Source: Bradyrhizobium sp. sGM-13
GTDB lineage: Bacteria; Pseudomonadota; Alphaproteobacteria; Rhizobiales; Xanthobacteraceae
Assembly: GCF_018398875.1 (NCBI RefSeq)
Contig: NZ_JAGWDK010000028.1
Span: 1-64,000, forward strand
Length of the DNA: 64,000 bases
Direction of reading: 5' to 3'
Shown: positions 28,501 through 35,487 of the stretch, piece by piece
Layout: the number at the start of each line of letters is the position of its first letter
Position numbering within the stretch: the stretch's first letter is position 1
Program-made: the position numbers and the translations under genes
Notes under the pieces: generated by a model
Seen by the model: only the letters and a program-made list of their open reading frames with translations
What the model was told of the DNA's origin: nothing
The model's database searches: none

Positions 28501-29127
28501 GCCCGTCGAACCCGACGTAAACAGAATGTAGGCGAGTCCATCCTCGCGCGATGGTGGCACAACAGGCGAAGTCTGGCCCTCGCGCAGCGCCGCCTCTATC
28601 GCCATGAATTGCGTGGTGCCTTTGCTGCTCGCCTGAAATAGGCTGAGCGAATCCGGCTGGTCTGGGCCAATAATCAGCGCGCAGCGACTCTGCTCGATCA
28701 TGAATGATGTGCGCGAAGCCGGTAACGATGGATCGAGCGGCAGGTACGTTGCTCCAGCCCTCAAAATTGCAACTACCGCCGTCGCCCAGTCGAGGTCCCG
28801 CTCACCCCAATAGCCAACGACTAAGCGGTCAGCGCCCCGCTCTCGTAACGTCCTTGCGAGGGCATCCGATCTTAATCGCAGCGCTTTGTAGGTGAGTTCG
28901 TCTGCGCCGTACCTCAGCGCAACCCTCTCCGGATCCGATCTCGCAACGCGATCGATCGCCGAGATCGCGTCCGTCGGTTGACGTTCTACAAGCGGATTTT
29001 TGCCTGATCGAGTTTCCGCAGGCAACGCGTCCCGCCATTCGTCGCCTTCTGCGGCACTTAAAGTAGAATACCGAGGATCCTCGGTTGAGGGTGTCCATTG
29101 CGTAACCACCCTGGTGCTGCCAGTCAT
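22558..29127 (-). CDS. two-module nonribosomal peptide synthetase (A-T-C-A-T-E-like)
   Basis: The open reading frame encodes 2189 residues. Domains: A1 ~50-570 (FTSGSTGKPKG at 203, YRTGDLARI, NGKVDF with Lys562); carrier T1 (LGGDS, Ser619); condensation ~670-1100 with HEIIIDA (805-811) where HHxxxDG is usual; A2 ~1120-1620 (YTSSSTGKAKG, SGKID); T2 (IGGDS, Ser1668); C-terminal ~1720-2180 with intact HHFVADG (1850-1856) and an epimerase-like end (RRGIGFRAMKFL, then LPRIGLNYRAG). By hand alignment the A1 pocket reads D-I-W-Q-S-V-H-D-G; in A2 the Asp that holds the alpha-amino group is Val1319 (LVASAWEYF). There is no thioesterase or reductase domain and no starter C domain. The product would be a dipeptide-like compound released by another enzyme. 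Start ATG 29127 has no strong Shine-Dalgarno. It is followed by the overlapping MATE exporter gene. Confidence 0.93.
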   Translation of the reverse strand: MTGSTRVVTQWTPSTEDPRYSTLSAAEGDEWRDALPAETRSGKNPLVERQPTDAISAIDRVARSDPERVALRYGADELTYKALRLRSDALARTLRERGADRLVVGYWGERDLDWATAVVAILRAGATYLPLDPSLPASRTSFMIEQSRCALIIGPDQPDSLSLFQASSKGTTQFMAIEAALREGQTSPVVPPSREDGLAYILFTSGSTGKPKGAMIERAALNNHLVAKIDALTLTRTDCIAQTASHCFDISLWQLLAGLCVGGCIAIIDDATLKSPVSLLKAIQGYGVTVVQFVPSMLAIFVEYLQSLAAAERALDSLRIISTVGEPLTPGLARAWLALYPRVPILNHYGPTECADGVTHHLVSVAPALADPYVPIGKPISNLEVYVADGPRLCNKGEVGEICVSGVGVAAGYVNDDVRTKDAFGPNPFSNDPSFQRLYRTGDLARIRSDGLLECLGRRDRQVKIRGHRIELGEIEARLSAHHLVRGAVAVASVCAGVKLMARDITRAEEETGSRRLIAYVSTPAEVTEGELQNFLAEALPTYMLPERIIHLASIPLTRNGKVDFGALPDPTSVRPPLSTPFEEPQTELEAQLCQIWAGVLRIENIGVKDQFISLGGDSLRAMLILGQLQTQLGVRTDFRLVLNGTIRSLAASISAGVGSKPRTAPTYGKLMRSPLTRVQEHLWFLSQLDPSARNYIIQGGLRIRGMIDLAAFNRAWTDVVHSHQALSARFIDEDGPVQLFDAPQYASLELADASHLTAQEAEELVAELRRTELNGSFDLSQGHLFRARMIRFGPDNHLILITAHEIIIDAWSISVLLRDLRQRYVDAAAFLPEKRASLSTYAVWETQHATSEALANQRSYWRRQIGDDPPVLSLGAGRARPQTNSYRGASHAVLLGSELSNQVREFARRHRCTTSTTLLACFKLLLRMYSGQDDIIVGIPHVVRDQPGSAEIVGFFLNMLPIRTAIDVGQSFAVHAMRIQGLVSDAIANSAYPFGWMVRDTRLYREAERSPLFQVMFNMYSEAAEPFGQHELDLTFREYETGYVKFDLTLYAQDHGDEIALQLAYAEGIFSSDLIVRMADNLRCLIAACVERPLAHIKDLSCLSASDVTVLDSLNGSAQPYETECPLIEAFEQISVSNSSQVAYFGDFGEITFDHLRERVTAIRLLLRASDVGAGDMVAMLVDRSPDVAAVILAARALQSIVVPISPDYPRDRIEHILRDSQAKLLVHANTSDPGFDVPSIRLSTLEGCGAPVHDFERSDKPSDQGIASLIYTSSSTGKAKGVLIPESAILNRLNWMWRRFPFDSTDVMVVQKSASLVASAWEYFGGLLRGVPALILTQEQLLDPDLLLCTFARRRVTHLFASPPLLSGLIASQERHPRPTALRLVTSSAEPMPSSLPGRWHAHFPDVPLWNFYGATECASNAAIYETSDAYDGSSLIPVGRPIDNVKLYVLDAQLKRVPVGVAGELCIAGRCVSAGYWRDQDRTNRCFVPNPYDDGQYSVLYRSGDIARISTSGLLEICGRSDNQIKVRGFRIELEEVETALESHPAIAKAAVVAEGMNDHRRLTASVVPARDSLSSGDIVTHLRHTLPSYMIPAAFRLVDTIPLTASGKIDRARLSSVPYREVGPVPSAEPRTRKERILAGIWQDLLGAKWVGIDQSFFDIGGDSLLSVRCVTLARKAGLTLTVDQLYRTPTVRELAADGAAVTLHTFPSADASLPVIPAISSWNRLVGFDEHFNIGDLFFLPGGVLNIRILERALAHVMDRHEGLRLRIARTDDGLRLTIGPSVAERLVEEIDLVGMTDLQQRKAIESVSARRQHTFRFDGQTPLVNVTVFRTSQSGDYYLLVLMHHFVADGIGYRLFLEALDRAYNALASGHAVSGPENIQMLSPWLKRLERYANSEAPAELKYWERIDYHQFNLHVSDTSSGGASFSKVTARELHYARLEGRIDEANCRSLWEDQAKYRLEIDKEATADLLNIAARSAHCQDFDVFLAAISGAFGRVFGNYSLWIDSLTSIRGRLFDDLDPSQIIGHISELVPLPLSLTGTEPRPDRARSIYRQRNALPRRGIGFRAMKFLNRDPAVRSRIDRLPLPRIGLNYRAGLQRHFPRRLLAKEPSPLWIGADMDEAAVIHLFWFDVGYQAGHLQIETTYNPTQVGYEVTRNLCTVLQQELLQTISEFGRARDTFIHE

Positions 29128-30273
29128 GGTGTGCCGTTTTGTCCGTTTCTTAGCTTCTCGTCCTTTGCGTTCACTACTGTTTCCTCGATGATCGGCAGGG
29201 GAACACGGCCGGACGCTAGGGCCTCAAGCTGGCGTTGGCATCTACCGGATCTGGTAGTAGACACGCGGGTAGTCTGCATGGCGCCCGTAACCAAACGCGT
29301 CCAGAGACTCGCTCCGGCTTGTGATTTCTTGCATTTGTAGGCGCCGGGACAATGGTTTTGTGCGCTCCTCATGAAAGCGGATTTGGCGCTCGCCGGGCTG
29401 CAGGTCGTCTGCGACTCGAATGTGCAAGAACCAACACGGAGGCGTGTTACCGTTTTCCACGAGGCCGGCGTTGTTTGTATAGCCGCCGAAGGGCAGTCGT
29501 TAAGCGCTCAAACGTGTTGACGCTCTTGGCTATAACGAGAGCTATGGGCGGCGTAACGAGTCGTGGGCGTGCAGAACCATCCACCGGGAGGTCCTTGATC
29601 TGCTGATGTTCGCAGTCGTCCGCCTTGGTGCACACGAAAACGCGCTCAGAAGCGTTTGCTGTGAACGGCAGGCGACGTCCAGTCTACCCGAAAGGGCGTA
29701 CCGATACGGTTTCCGAACCGGAATTGAATTGCGGATGGCGCCTTCGCTTAGCCTCCACGAGACGCATGCTCGGCAACTCCCTTTCCTAGAGCAGAACCGA
29801 TGCGAATGATGTTGCAGCAAAGCCACTTAGCACTACGGCGAAGCCGGAGCCGGACTGTTATTATCACGCGGATATTCGTGCTAAACTGGAAGACGCTGAT
29901 GATGAGCCTTTCCTGCGCGTGTCGCGTTGCGTGATTGATCGCTCGTGGCGATTTTCCCACGAGCGGACTTCGACAACGCGCGGCATAGCAGGTGCGATCC
30001 CTGTGCGGGTAGACGGGTCTAGCGTCCAGGCCGGCTCCGCTCGTCGGTAATATCCATTGGCGTTCACCGTTTCGCATGAGCCTCGATAGGTGAGATCGAA
30101 ATTCTGTCCAGGCGAACAAAAGTCTCCTTCTACTGCTGCAGCGAAAAAGGCGGCTTCCTGCTGCGCAGCATACTGTCGGACGCTACAGCGAGATTGTCAG
30201 CTTCAAGACCATTGTCCACAACCTGACGCATGCACCCGGTACGAAGTAACTGGAGACCCCCCCAATTTCCAAG
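29128..30273. other. 1.1-kb stretch without a supported gene
   Basis: The ORFs here are short and basic, with no family signature. A perfect 9-bp hairpin (CGCTCGTGG / CCACGAGCG, loop 8) lies at 29940-29965. The promoter of the NRPS gene should be between 29128 and about 29400; I could not identify a -10/-35 or -24/-12 pair. Confidence 0.45.
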
Positions 30274-30289
30274 CGGCACGCTGCTTGCT
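30274..30289 (+). promoter_or_regulatory. sigma-54-like promoter before the outer-membrane gene
   Basis: CGGCACGCTGCTTGCT fits GGCACG-N4-TTGCT with exact spacing. It lies 75 bases before the ATG at 30365. TGT-N10-ACA near matches (TGT-N10-ACC at 30195-30210, TGT-N10-ACG at 30213-30228) lie upstream, but none is perfect. Confidence 0.6.
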
Positions 30290-30364
30290 TCAGTCGCGGT
30301 GCTATCACCGATGCCAGCTTGAAGGCGCTCGGTTGTGGATCGGGAAAGCGCCACGGAGTGTTTG

Positions 30365-30867
30365 ATGCGATCTGGAGTTCGTTTTTGGGGAGCGACAACG
30401 ACTGCGCTGGCGGCAAGCGGTGCAGCCAATTCGGCGGACCTTGAGCCAGCAGTACAACTGCCATCGGCCCTGTGGAGCTGGTCCGGAGGATATATTGGCG
30501 GGCACGTAGGCGTTGGTTACGGCCAAAAATCCTTCAATAATCCCTACGGTCCGTCAGTCTATGGCGGCGGCGTCGATACTCCTGTGTTCCTGGCAGGCGG
30601 CCAGATCGGCTACAACTGGCAGAAGAATAGCTGGGTGTTTGGCCTCAAACTCGATGCCAGCGGTGCTGTCTCCAACGGCACAGATACCTGCCTCGCAGCC
30701 TCCGGCACAGTAATGAGCGCAAACTGCAAGGCAAGTCCAAACGTCTTTGTCCCCGGGGCCGGTCGCCTCGGTTACGCTTTTGGCGCGGAGGGCCACACGC
30801 TGGCCTACCTCAAGGGAGGCGTGGCTTGGCAAAGCAATCAAGGCGACGGCATCAATAACAACGAGTT
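30365..30867 (+). pseudogene. outer-membrane beta-barrel protein, truncated by an IS256 remnant
   Basis: ATG 30365 (GGAG 9-12 bases upstream) starts a signal peptide (MRSGVRFWGATTTALAASGA, cleavage expected after ANSA) and a rhizobial porin-like N-terminus: LWSWSGGYIGGHVGVGYGQK, IGYNWQKNSWVFGLKLDASG, PGAGRLGYAFG, TLAYLKGGVAW. This resembles the 8-stranded OmpA/RopB-like family, usually 230-270 residues. After about 165 residues the frame runs into IS256 transposase sequence, so the last strands and the C-terminal Phe are lost and it probably cannot insert in the membrane. Confidence 0.8.
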
Positions 30868-31430
30868 TGGCCGATGTCGGCGACGGCGCGCTCGACGTCT
30901 ACAAGGCGCTCGACTTTCCCGGCACACGCCACCAGCGATGCTGGGTGCACAAGACTGTGAACGTCCTGGAGAAGATCCACTCTCTGTGCAGGCCACCATG
31001 AAGAAGGATTTGCGCAAGGTCTATTGGGCGCGAACCGAGCGTCCGCCGAAGCGGCGATTGACGTCTTCGCCGAGAAGTATTGGGCCAAGTACGGCCGGGC
31101 GATCGAATGCCTGGTCAACGACCGCGACGCACTGCTGGCCTTCTACGATTTTCTTGCCGAACATTGGGATCACTTGCATACCACCACCAATCTCATCGAG
31201 AGCGTATTCGCCACGGGGCGATACAGGACCGTGCGGGCGAAGGGCTCCTTGTCGCCAACCAACGCCAGGCCGATCGTGTTCAAGCTGGTGATCGCCGCAT
31301 CAAGGACTTTGGCGGCGGCTCAACGGCACAAATCAGTCGCCGAAGGTCGTCGCAGTTGTCAGTTTCAAGGACGGCATTGCGGGCATCCAAGTGCCGGCAA
31401 ACCGAGCGCCTGATCACCTCGTCGCCTAAA
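30868..31430 (+). pseudogene. IS256-family transposase C-terminal remnant
   Basis: Read in two or three frames: ADVGDGALDVYKALDFPG then TRHQRCWVHKTVNVLEKI, a frame change near 30990, EAAIDVFAEKYWAKYGRAIE and LIESVFATGRYRTVRAKGSL, then a last frame ending VPANRAPDHLVA at about 31430. This is the second half of a Mutator-type (IS256) transposase, including the last catalytic Glu (LIESVF). The N-terminal half and the left end are missing. Its insertion truncated the outer-membrane gene. Confidence 0.85.
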
Positions 31431-31478
31431 TCCCTAATAGCTCAGCTATTGGGCCGATAATTCAATGGAGATTTCTTA

Positions 31479-31871
31479 ATGACTATTGATAATGAGAGGG
31501 AAGCCCCACCGGCTCTGTCCACCGGTGCGACGCATATGCTCATCGAGCTATGGGGAGCGAAGAACCTCGACGATCCGGCCATTGCGGAAGACGCAATCCG
31601 AAAAGCCGTCCGCGCGGCGAGTGCGACATTACTCCACCTTCACGTTCATAAGTTTTGTCCGGGTCACGGCGTCTCCGCAATAGCCTTGTTGGCTGAATCG
31701 CACATTACCTTACATACTTGGCCTGAGAGGTCCTACGCGGCCGCTGATGTTTTCGTATGTGGCAACAGCGATCCTGCGAGCGCCGTGCCAGTTCTAGTTG
31801 AGGCGTTTCAGCCCGAACAGTCTGACGTTCGCAGCTTCCGGAGAGGTGTGTCAATCAAGCCGACGCGTTGA
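31479..31871 (+). CDS. speD: S-adenosylmethionine decarboxylase proenzyme SpeD
   Basis: The 130-residue protein is a prokaryotic class 1b AdoMet decarboxylase. The self-processing site LAESHITLHTWPE is intact: cleavage before the Ser of ESH generates the pyruvoyl cofactor. The catalytic Cys lies in CGNSDPASAVPVL and the conserved HKFCPGHGVSAIALL precedes. It supplies decarboxylated AdoMet for spermidine synthesis. ATG 31479 has GGAG 8-11 bases upstream. The N-terminal 15 residues are a variable extension. No speE (spermidine synthase) is adjacent; two tiny ORFs follow instead. Confidence 0.93.
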   Translation: MTIDNEREAPPALSTGATHMLIELWGAKNLDDPAIAEDAIRKAVRAASATLLHLHVHKFCPGHGVSAIALLAESHITLHTWPERSYAAADVFVCGNSDPASAVPVLVEAFQPEQSDVRSFRRGVSIKPTR

Positions 31872-31876
31872 AGCAG

Positions 31877-32011
31877 ATGATCGATCTCATTGGAATAGCC
31901 GATCATGTTTCCGACCGCCCGGGTGAGGTTATCGAGCTCACTGCCGCAATCGAAAAACATCTTGGGCTAACCTCTAGCATGAAGGCTTCACCGCGAGGCT
32001 TTCGGGTGTGA
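31877..32011 (+). CDS. small 44-aa ORF after speD
   Basis: Five bases after the speD stop an ATG opens a 44-codon ORF (MIDLIGIADHVSDRPGEVIE, LTAAIEKHLGL, then SSMKASPRGFRV). Its composition is protein-like and its stop overlaps a GTG start for the next ORF as GTGA. I do not recognise it. It could be a small regulator or the worn start of a larger gene. Confidence 0.3.
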   Translation: MIDLIGIADHVSDRPGEVIELTAAIEKHLGLTSSMKASPRGFRV

Positions 32012-32154
32012 AAGCTTCACGCAACTTGTTTATGATAACATCTTTGGTGCTCATGGCGGTGGCGGGCATAATTTGGCATCCGCTTTCCGTCAATGGCGTA
32101 GTCGAAGGAGAGGTATTCGCAATGTCAGGACTCGAAGCGTTTAGTATTGCGTAG
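32008..32154 (+). CDS. possible 48-aa exported peptide
   Basis: GTG 32008 to TAG 32154. The N-terminus is basic then strongly hydrophobic (KASRNLFMITSLVLMAVAGI), like a signal peptide or signal anchor, followed by WHPLSVNGVVEGEVF and a short tail AMSGLEAFSIA. It overlaps the preceding small ORF by 4 bases, so speD and the two ORFs may form one transcript. The function is unknown. A secreted or membrane peptide is the simplest reading. Confidence 0.38.
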   Translation: MKASRNLFMITSLVLMAVAGIIWHPLSVNGVVEGEVFAMSGLEAFSIA

Positions 32155-32166
32155 TCAAAGTCAGCC

Positions 32167-32817
32167 ATGCCGATCGATTCATCAAAATTCTTCGACTCCA
32201 TTCGCATCAAGCCTACCAAGGTGAGTGCGAAGCGCAAGGCGCAGGCGGGTCAGGAGGCCGTCACCTGCGAATGGGCGGGCTGCCAGAACAAGGGCTCGCA
32301 CAGCGTGCGGAAGGGGGACGAGAACGCGCGCGAGTACTGGCACTTCTGTCTCGACCATGTCCGTGAGTACAACCAGTCCTACAATTTCTTCCAGGGCATG
32401 AATCCGGAAGCGGTTGCGCGCTACCAGAAGGATGCGCTGACCGGCCATCGCCCGACCTGGAAGATGGGCGCCAACACCAGCGCCAAGCGCGGCAAGGGCA
32501 ACGTCGAGGAAGACCTCGGCGGAGCCGCCGATCCCTTCAACGTGTTTGCCGAACTCAACGGCCGCGCCGGCTGGCGGCCTGGCCCCGGCGCGCAGGGCAA
32601 GCGCGAGACCCGCACGGTGATGAACGCCGAGCGCAAGGCGCTGCAGGTGATGGGGCTCACCGCCGAAGCCACGCTCGGGGACGTCAAGGCCAAGTACAAG
32701 GCGCTGGTGAAGCAGCACCATCCCGACGCCAATGGCGGCGACCGCTCCAGCGAAGACCGCCTGATCGAGATCATCAATGCGTACAACTATCTGAAGACCG
32801 TGGTGCGCGAGGCGTAG
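32167..32817 (+). CDS. J-domain (DnaJ-like) protein
   Basis: The 216-residue protein ends in a J domain (residues ~155-214). Helix II carries AKYKALVKQHHPDANGGD with the essential His-Pro-Asp that stimulates Hsp70 ATPase. The N-terminal part has CEWAGCQNKG and YWHFCLDHVREYNQSYNFF, a probable zinc site of Cys and His, followed by a stretch conserved in rhizobia (GHRPTWKMGAN). It lacks the G/F and zinc-finger regions of DnaJ itself, so it is a type III J protein. It looks like a chromosomal gene and is intact, unlike most neighbours. An IS110 element lies just downstream. Confidence 0.9.
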   Translation: MPIDSSKFFDSIRIKPTKVSAKRKAQAGQEAVTCEWAGCQNKGSHSVRKGDENAREYWHFCLDHVREYNQSYNFFQGMNPEAVARYQKDALTGHRPTWKMGANTSAKRGKGNVEEDLGGAADPFNVFAELNGRAGWRPGPGAQGKRETRTVMNAERKALQVMGLTAEATLGDVKAKYKALVKQHHPDANGGDRSSEDRLIEIINAYNYLKTVVREA

Positions 32818-32855
32818 CGCCCCGCGCGTCAGACCCGTAGATGGGGTAACGGGCC

Positions 32856-32928
32856 CCGCCTTCCAACCCAGCCGCGCTCGCTCCGGCGCTGTTTGATGCG
32901 CGCGTCGCGCGGCTTGGTTGGAAGGCGG
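32856..32928. ncRNA. strong hairpin in the left end of the IS110 element (bridge-RNA candidate)
   Basis: A 13-bp perfect stem (CCGCCTTCCAACC at 32856-32868 with GGTTGGAAGGCGG at 32916-32928) encloses an inner stem AGCCGCG / CGCGGCT (32870-32876, 32908-32914). It lies in the 180-base non-coding segment before an IS110-family transposase. In the IS110 group this segment is known to encode the bridge RNA that guides recombination. The RNA call is inferred; the structure is seen. Confidence 0.45.
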
Positions 32929-32998
32929 TCGTCCCTCACATTGATGGTGTAGCGGAGTCGAGGCCAGGCCTCGCTCCAAGCATCGAGGAGAGACGACC

Positions 32999-34039
32999 AT
33001 GGACCATTATGCCGGAATCGACGTGTCATTGGAATGCTCGAGCGTGTGCGTTGTCGATGCGAACGGGAAGATCGTGCGGGAGGCCAAGGTGGCCAGCGAA
33101 CCGGAGGCGCTGATCGACTGGTTCCGTTCGCTCGGGTTCGATCTCGCCAGGATCGGCCTCGAGGCCGGGCCGCTGTCACAGTGGCTTTACGCGGCAATGA
33201 AGCAGGCTGGCCTTGCGGTCGAGCTTTTGGAGACACGCCACGTGAGCGATGCCTTCAAGGCGATGCCGGTGAAGTCGGACCGCAACGACGCCCGCAATAT
33301 CGCGCAATTGATGCGGCTCGGCTGGTTCCGGCCGGTGCATTGCAAGTCGATGAGTGCGCAGGAGATCCGCGCCATGCTGACGGCGCGCAAGCTGGTCCAG
33401 AGCAAGCTTCAGGACGTCGAGAACAGCTTGCGCGGGATCTTGCGTGGCTTCGGCTTGAAGGTCGGCAAGACGACGAAGCGCAGCTTTGCGGCACGGATCA
33501 GCGAGCTGGTGACCGGTCACCCAGCCCTCGAGGCGGTCGCTGCGGCGATGCTTGCGGTTCACATGGTGCTGGTGCGCGAGTTCAACAGCTTACAGAAGCG
33601 GGTGCGGGCGATGTCGCTCCTGGATGCCAGGGCCAAGCTCTTGATGTCGACGCCGGCCGTGGGACCGGTCATCTCGCTGACCTATGCCAGCGCCATTGAT
33701 GATCCCTCCCGCTTGGCGTCGTCGAAGCGGGCGGGGCCGTTGTTCGGACTGACGCCGAAGAAGTATCAGTCGGGCGAGACCGACTACACCGGTCGCATCA
33801 GCAAAAACGGCGACGCTGCCGTGCGCGAGGCGCTCTATGAGGCCGCCCACATCATAGTGACCAAGCCGATCAAGGGCTGTGCGCAGCTCAAGAACTGGGC
33901 GATGCGGATCGCCCGCCGCGGCGGCATGAACAAGGCTAAGGTGGCGCTGGCGCGCAAGCTCGCCGTCATCATGCTCCGCATGCTGAAGGACAACGTTCCC
34001 TTCAATCCGGCTGCCAAGGTGACCGCCATGGCGGCCTAA
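32999..34039 (+). CDS. IS110-family transposase (DEDD recombinase)
   Basis: The 346-residue protein has the IS110 layout. The N-terminal RuvC-like DEDD domain has D8 (AGIDVS), E55 (IGLEAG), D94 and D97 (KSDRNDARN). A coiled-coil middle follows, then a C-terminal Transposase_20 domain with STPAVGPVISLTYASAIDDP and GRISKNGDAAVREALYEAAH, where the Ser of RISKNGD is the expected nucleophile. Full length and open, so probably active. It starts at ATG 32999 directly after GAGGAGAGACGACC. The IS110 group moves without terminal inverted repeats, so the element ends cannot be read exactly. Confidence 0.92.
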   Translation: MDHYAGIDVSLECSSVCVVDANGKIVREAKVASEPEALIDWFRSLGFDLARIGLEAGPLSQWLYAAMKQAGLAVELLETRHVSDAFKAMPVKSDRNDARNIAQLMRLGWFRPVHCKSMSAQEIRAMLTARKLVQSKLQDVENSLRGILRGFGLKVGKTTKRSFAARISELVTGHPALEAVAAAMLAVHMVLVREFNSLQKRVRAMSLLDARAKLLMSTPAVGPVISLTYASAIDDPSRLASSKRAGPLFGLTPKKYQSGETDYTGRISKNGDAAVREALYEAAHIIVTKPIKGCAQLKNWAMRIARRGGMNKAKVALARKLAVIMLRMLKDNVPFNPAAKVTAMAA

Positions 34040-34302
34040 ACAGGAGCAAAATAAGTTTTCGGGCGGGTCACGACACCAGCCTTCCCGAAGCGAAGTCCCT
34101 TCGCCGGGACGATGGATCAGGCCAGGCCGTCATCCGGGTTGTCGACGCATCCAACGATGTGATCACGCTTCCGTAGATTGGCCGGCCTGCTCCTCGCTAG
34201 CACCCCATCAGGCGACGGCCACCGCGCCGATCCCGTACAGAAGCACGTTCCCGGCGAGTGGATGACGCAAAAAGGGATTGACTAACGAAGGCCCGTTACA
34301 GA

Positions 34303-34389
34303 AGCCCGGATGAAGCGCAAGCGTAATCCGGGCGTCTCTCTCGCAGATAGATTAACCGTTCCCGGACTACGCTTCGCTCCATCCGGGCT
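34303..34389. repeat. palindromic intergenic repeat (BIME/MITE-like)
   Basis: The outer arms AGCCCGGATGAAGCG (34303-34317) and CGCTTCGCTCCATCCGGGCT (34370-34389) are near-perfect inverted copies. The inner blocks AATCCGGG and CCCGGACT also pair. Such CCGGAT-rich palindromes are common between genes in Bradyrhizobiaceae. Confidence 0.6.
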
Positions 34390-34419
34390 ACGATGTCATC
34401 CGTTAAGAAGCCGATTCAA

Positions 34420-34535
34420 GAGGTGACCGGTCGCTGGGCGGCTGCGATGAGGGCGGTCAGGAAAGGCACCAAAGAGCCCTCAGCCAAGCGAGGATGCGGC
34501 GGAAGTTGTGGCCGATGGCGGAGAGGATGTTCTTC
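34420..34535 (-). pseudogene. IS5-type transposase C-terminal remnant
   Basis: The minus strand reads VKNILSAIGHNFRRILAWLR followed by a frame change and FLTALIAAAQRPVTS, the usual tail of a group of IS5-family transposases. Only about 40 residues remain. A small palindrome (CGACTCA / TGAGTCG) adjoins at 34542-34560. Confidence 0.55.
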
Positions 34536-34965
34536 ACGGACGACTCAATAAATGAGTCGACTAGAAAATGCACTTATTCAATGTGCTTCCTCAGTCGGAT
34601 GAGCGAGTATCGCATCAAGATCACCCATCTTGCCATCCTCAAATCGGAGCGTTGCACGCAAAGCAGACTGCTTGCGCGCACTGAACGCAGCACGACTGGA
34701 AGTACGCACCTGTTAAGTGGGACAATGACGAATTGATACTCTTTGAGATAATCGAATCCATTGCAGATGCGCATAACTCCACTGGAACGAACCAGTCAGA
34801 CGCATGAGAAATCCCCAACTTGCCAAGAATGAGGGAACCAATCCGTCCGAAGCTGGCGCGATTTGCCCGCGGCGTATAGCGCCGACTCTCACTCGTTCGG
34901 CGTTGCGGGGCCTCTCGCAGATCGGTCGAACCCTAAAGTAGAGGCAGACCTTCCCCCGATTTAGA
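34536..34965. other. no supported gene
   Basis: No ORF here carries a recognisable motif. One minus-strand frame (34774-34574) has a hydrophobic-basic pattern but no family or ribosome site. Confidence 0.4.
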
Positions 34966-35358
34966 TTAATGAAGGTTATCGTAGTCTGACTGCGACCTGG
35001 ACATCCAATTCAAGAAAAAGAGATCCAGCTCCGGTCGCAGGATTACTGCATGGAGCCGGCCCCAATCGTCATTGGTAAGTTCGTCGGGCCACATCTGCGC
35101 GCCGTGAAGCACGCAATAGATGCGAACAGTATCACCGTCGACCAGGTAGGCCGCGACATAAGTGTGCGCGGGATGACCAACTCGCGCGTGCCAGCGACGC
35201 GCCCCGGGCCGGCCACTGTCAGGAAAGTCGAGCAGGCGCCGCGCGGCATCGGCAATCTGTTCATCAACATGAACCGCTGCACGGGGATTCTCGGCTTCGA
35301 TGTAGCTGAAAATGCCATCGAGATCGGACAGCGCGAATCGCGACCAGACGAGTTCCAC
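34966..35358 (-). pseudogene. RelE/ParE-family toxin with altered middle segment
   Basis: From GTG 35358 the minus strand gives a ParE-like start (ELVWSRFALSDLDGIFSYIE, then QIADAARRLLDFPDSGRPG) and, after a stretch of about 15 residues in the wrong frame, YVAAYLVDGDTVRIYCVLHG and QMWPDEL. The expected linking residues (GRVAGTRELVIPRT) are present in the +1 frame, so two compensating indels changed the core of the toxin. The C-terminus runs on about 35 residues beyond the usual end. It probably makes an inactive protein. It lies 3 bases after the antitoxin remnant stop. Confidence 0.7.
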
Positions 35359-35361
35359 CGT

Positions 35362-35487
35362 TCATGCTCCGCCACTTTTTCGAAGCGCAGCGGTACGGCG
35401 TTGCGCGAAATGTGCTTCGACCTCGGAATCATCGAGATCGGGCCGGGTATCCGCCAGTGCCTGGCGCACCTCCGCACGGATACCGTG
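35362..35487 (-). pseudogene. ParD-type antitoxin C-terminal remnant
   Basis: The frame ending at TGA 35364-35362 reads GIRAEVRQALADTRPDLDDS then EVEAHFAQRRTAALRKSGGA, typical of the helical toxin-binding end of a ParD-like antitoxin. The DNA-binding start is missing; instead the sequence joins the truncated DUF736 gene in a different frame. Confidence 0.55.

Noticed and set aside
30195..30228. TGT-N10-ACC and TGT-N10-ACG upstream of the outer-membrane gene as NifA sites, or a tts box
   Set aside because: Each lacks the last A of the consensus, and the TCAGCTT resemblance to a tts box does not extend far enough.
30335..31291. A 318-codon plus-strand ORF spanning the outer-membrane gene and following sequence
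   Set aside because: Only the first ~175 codons match an outer-membrane protein; the rest is IS256 sequence in the wrong frame. It is a chimera, so I annotated the two remnants separately.
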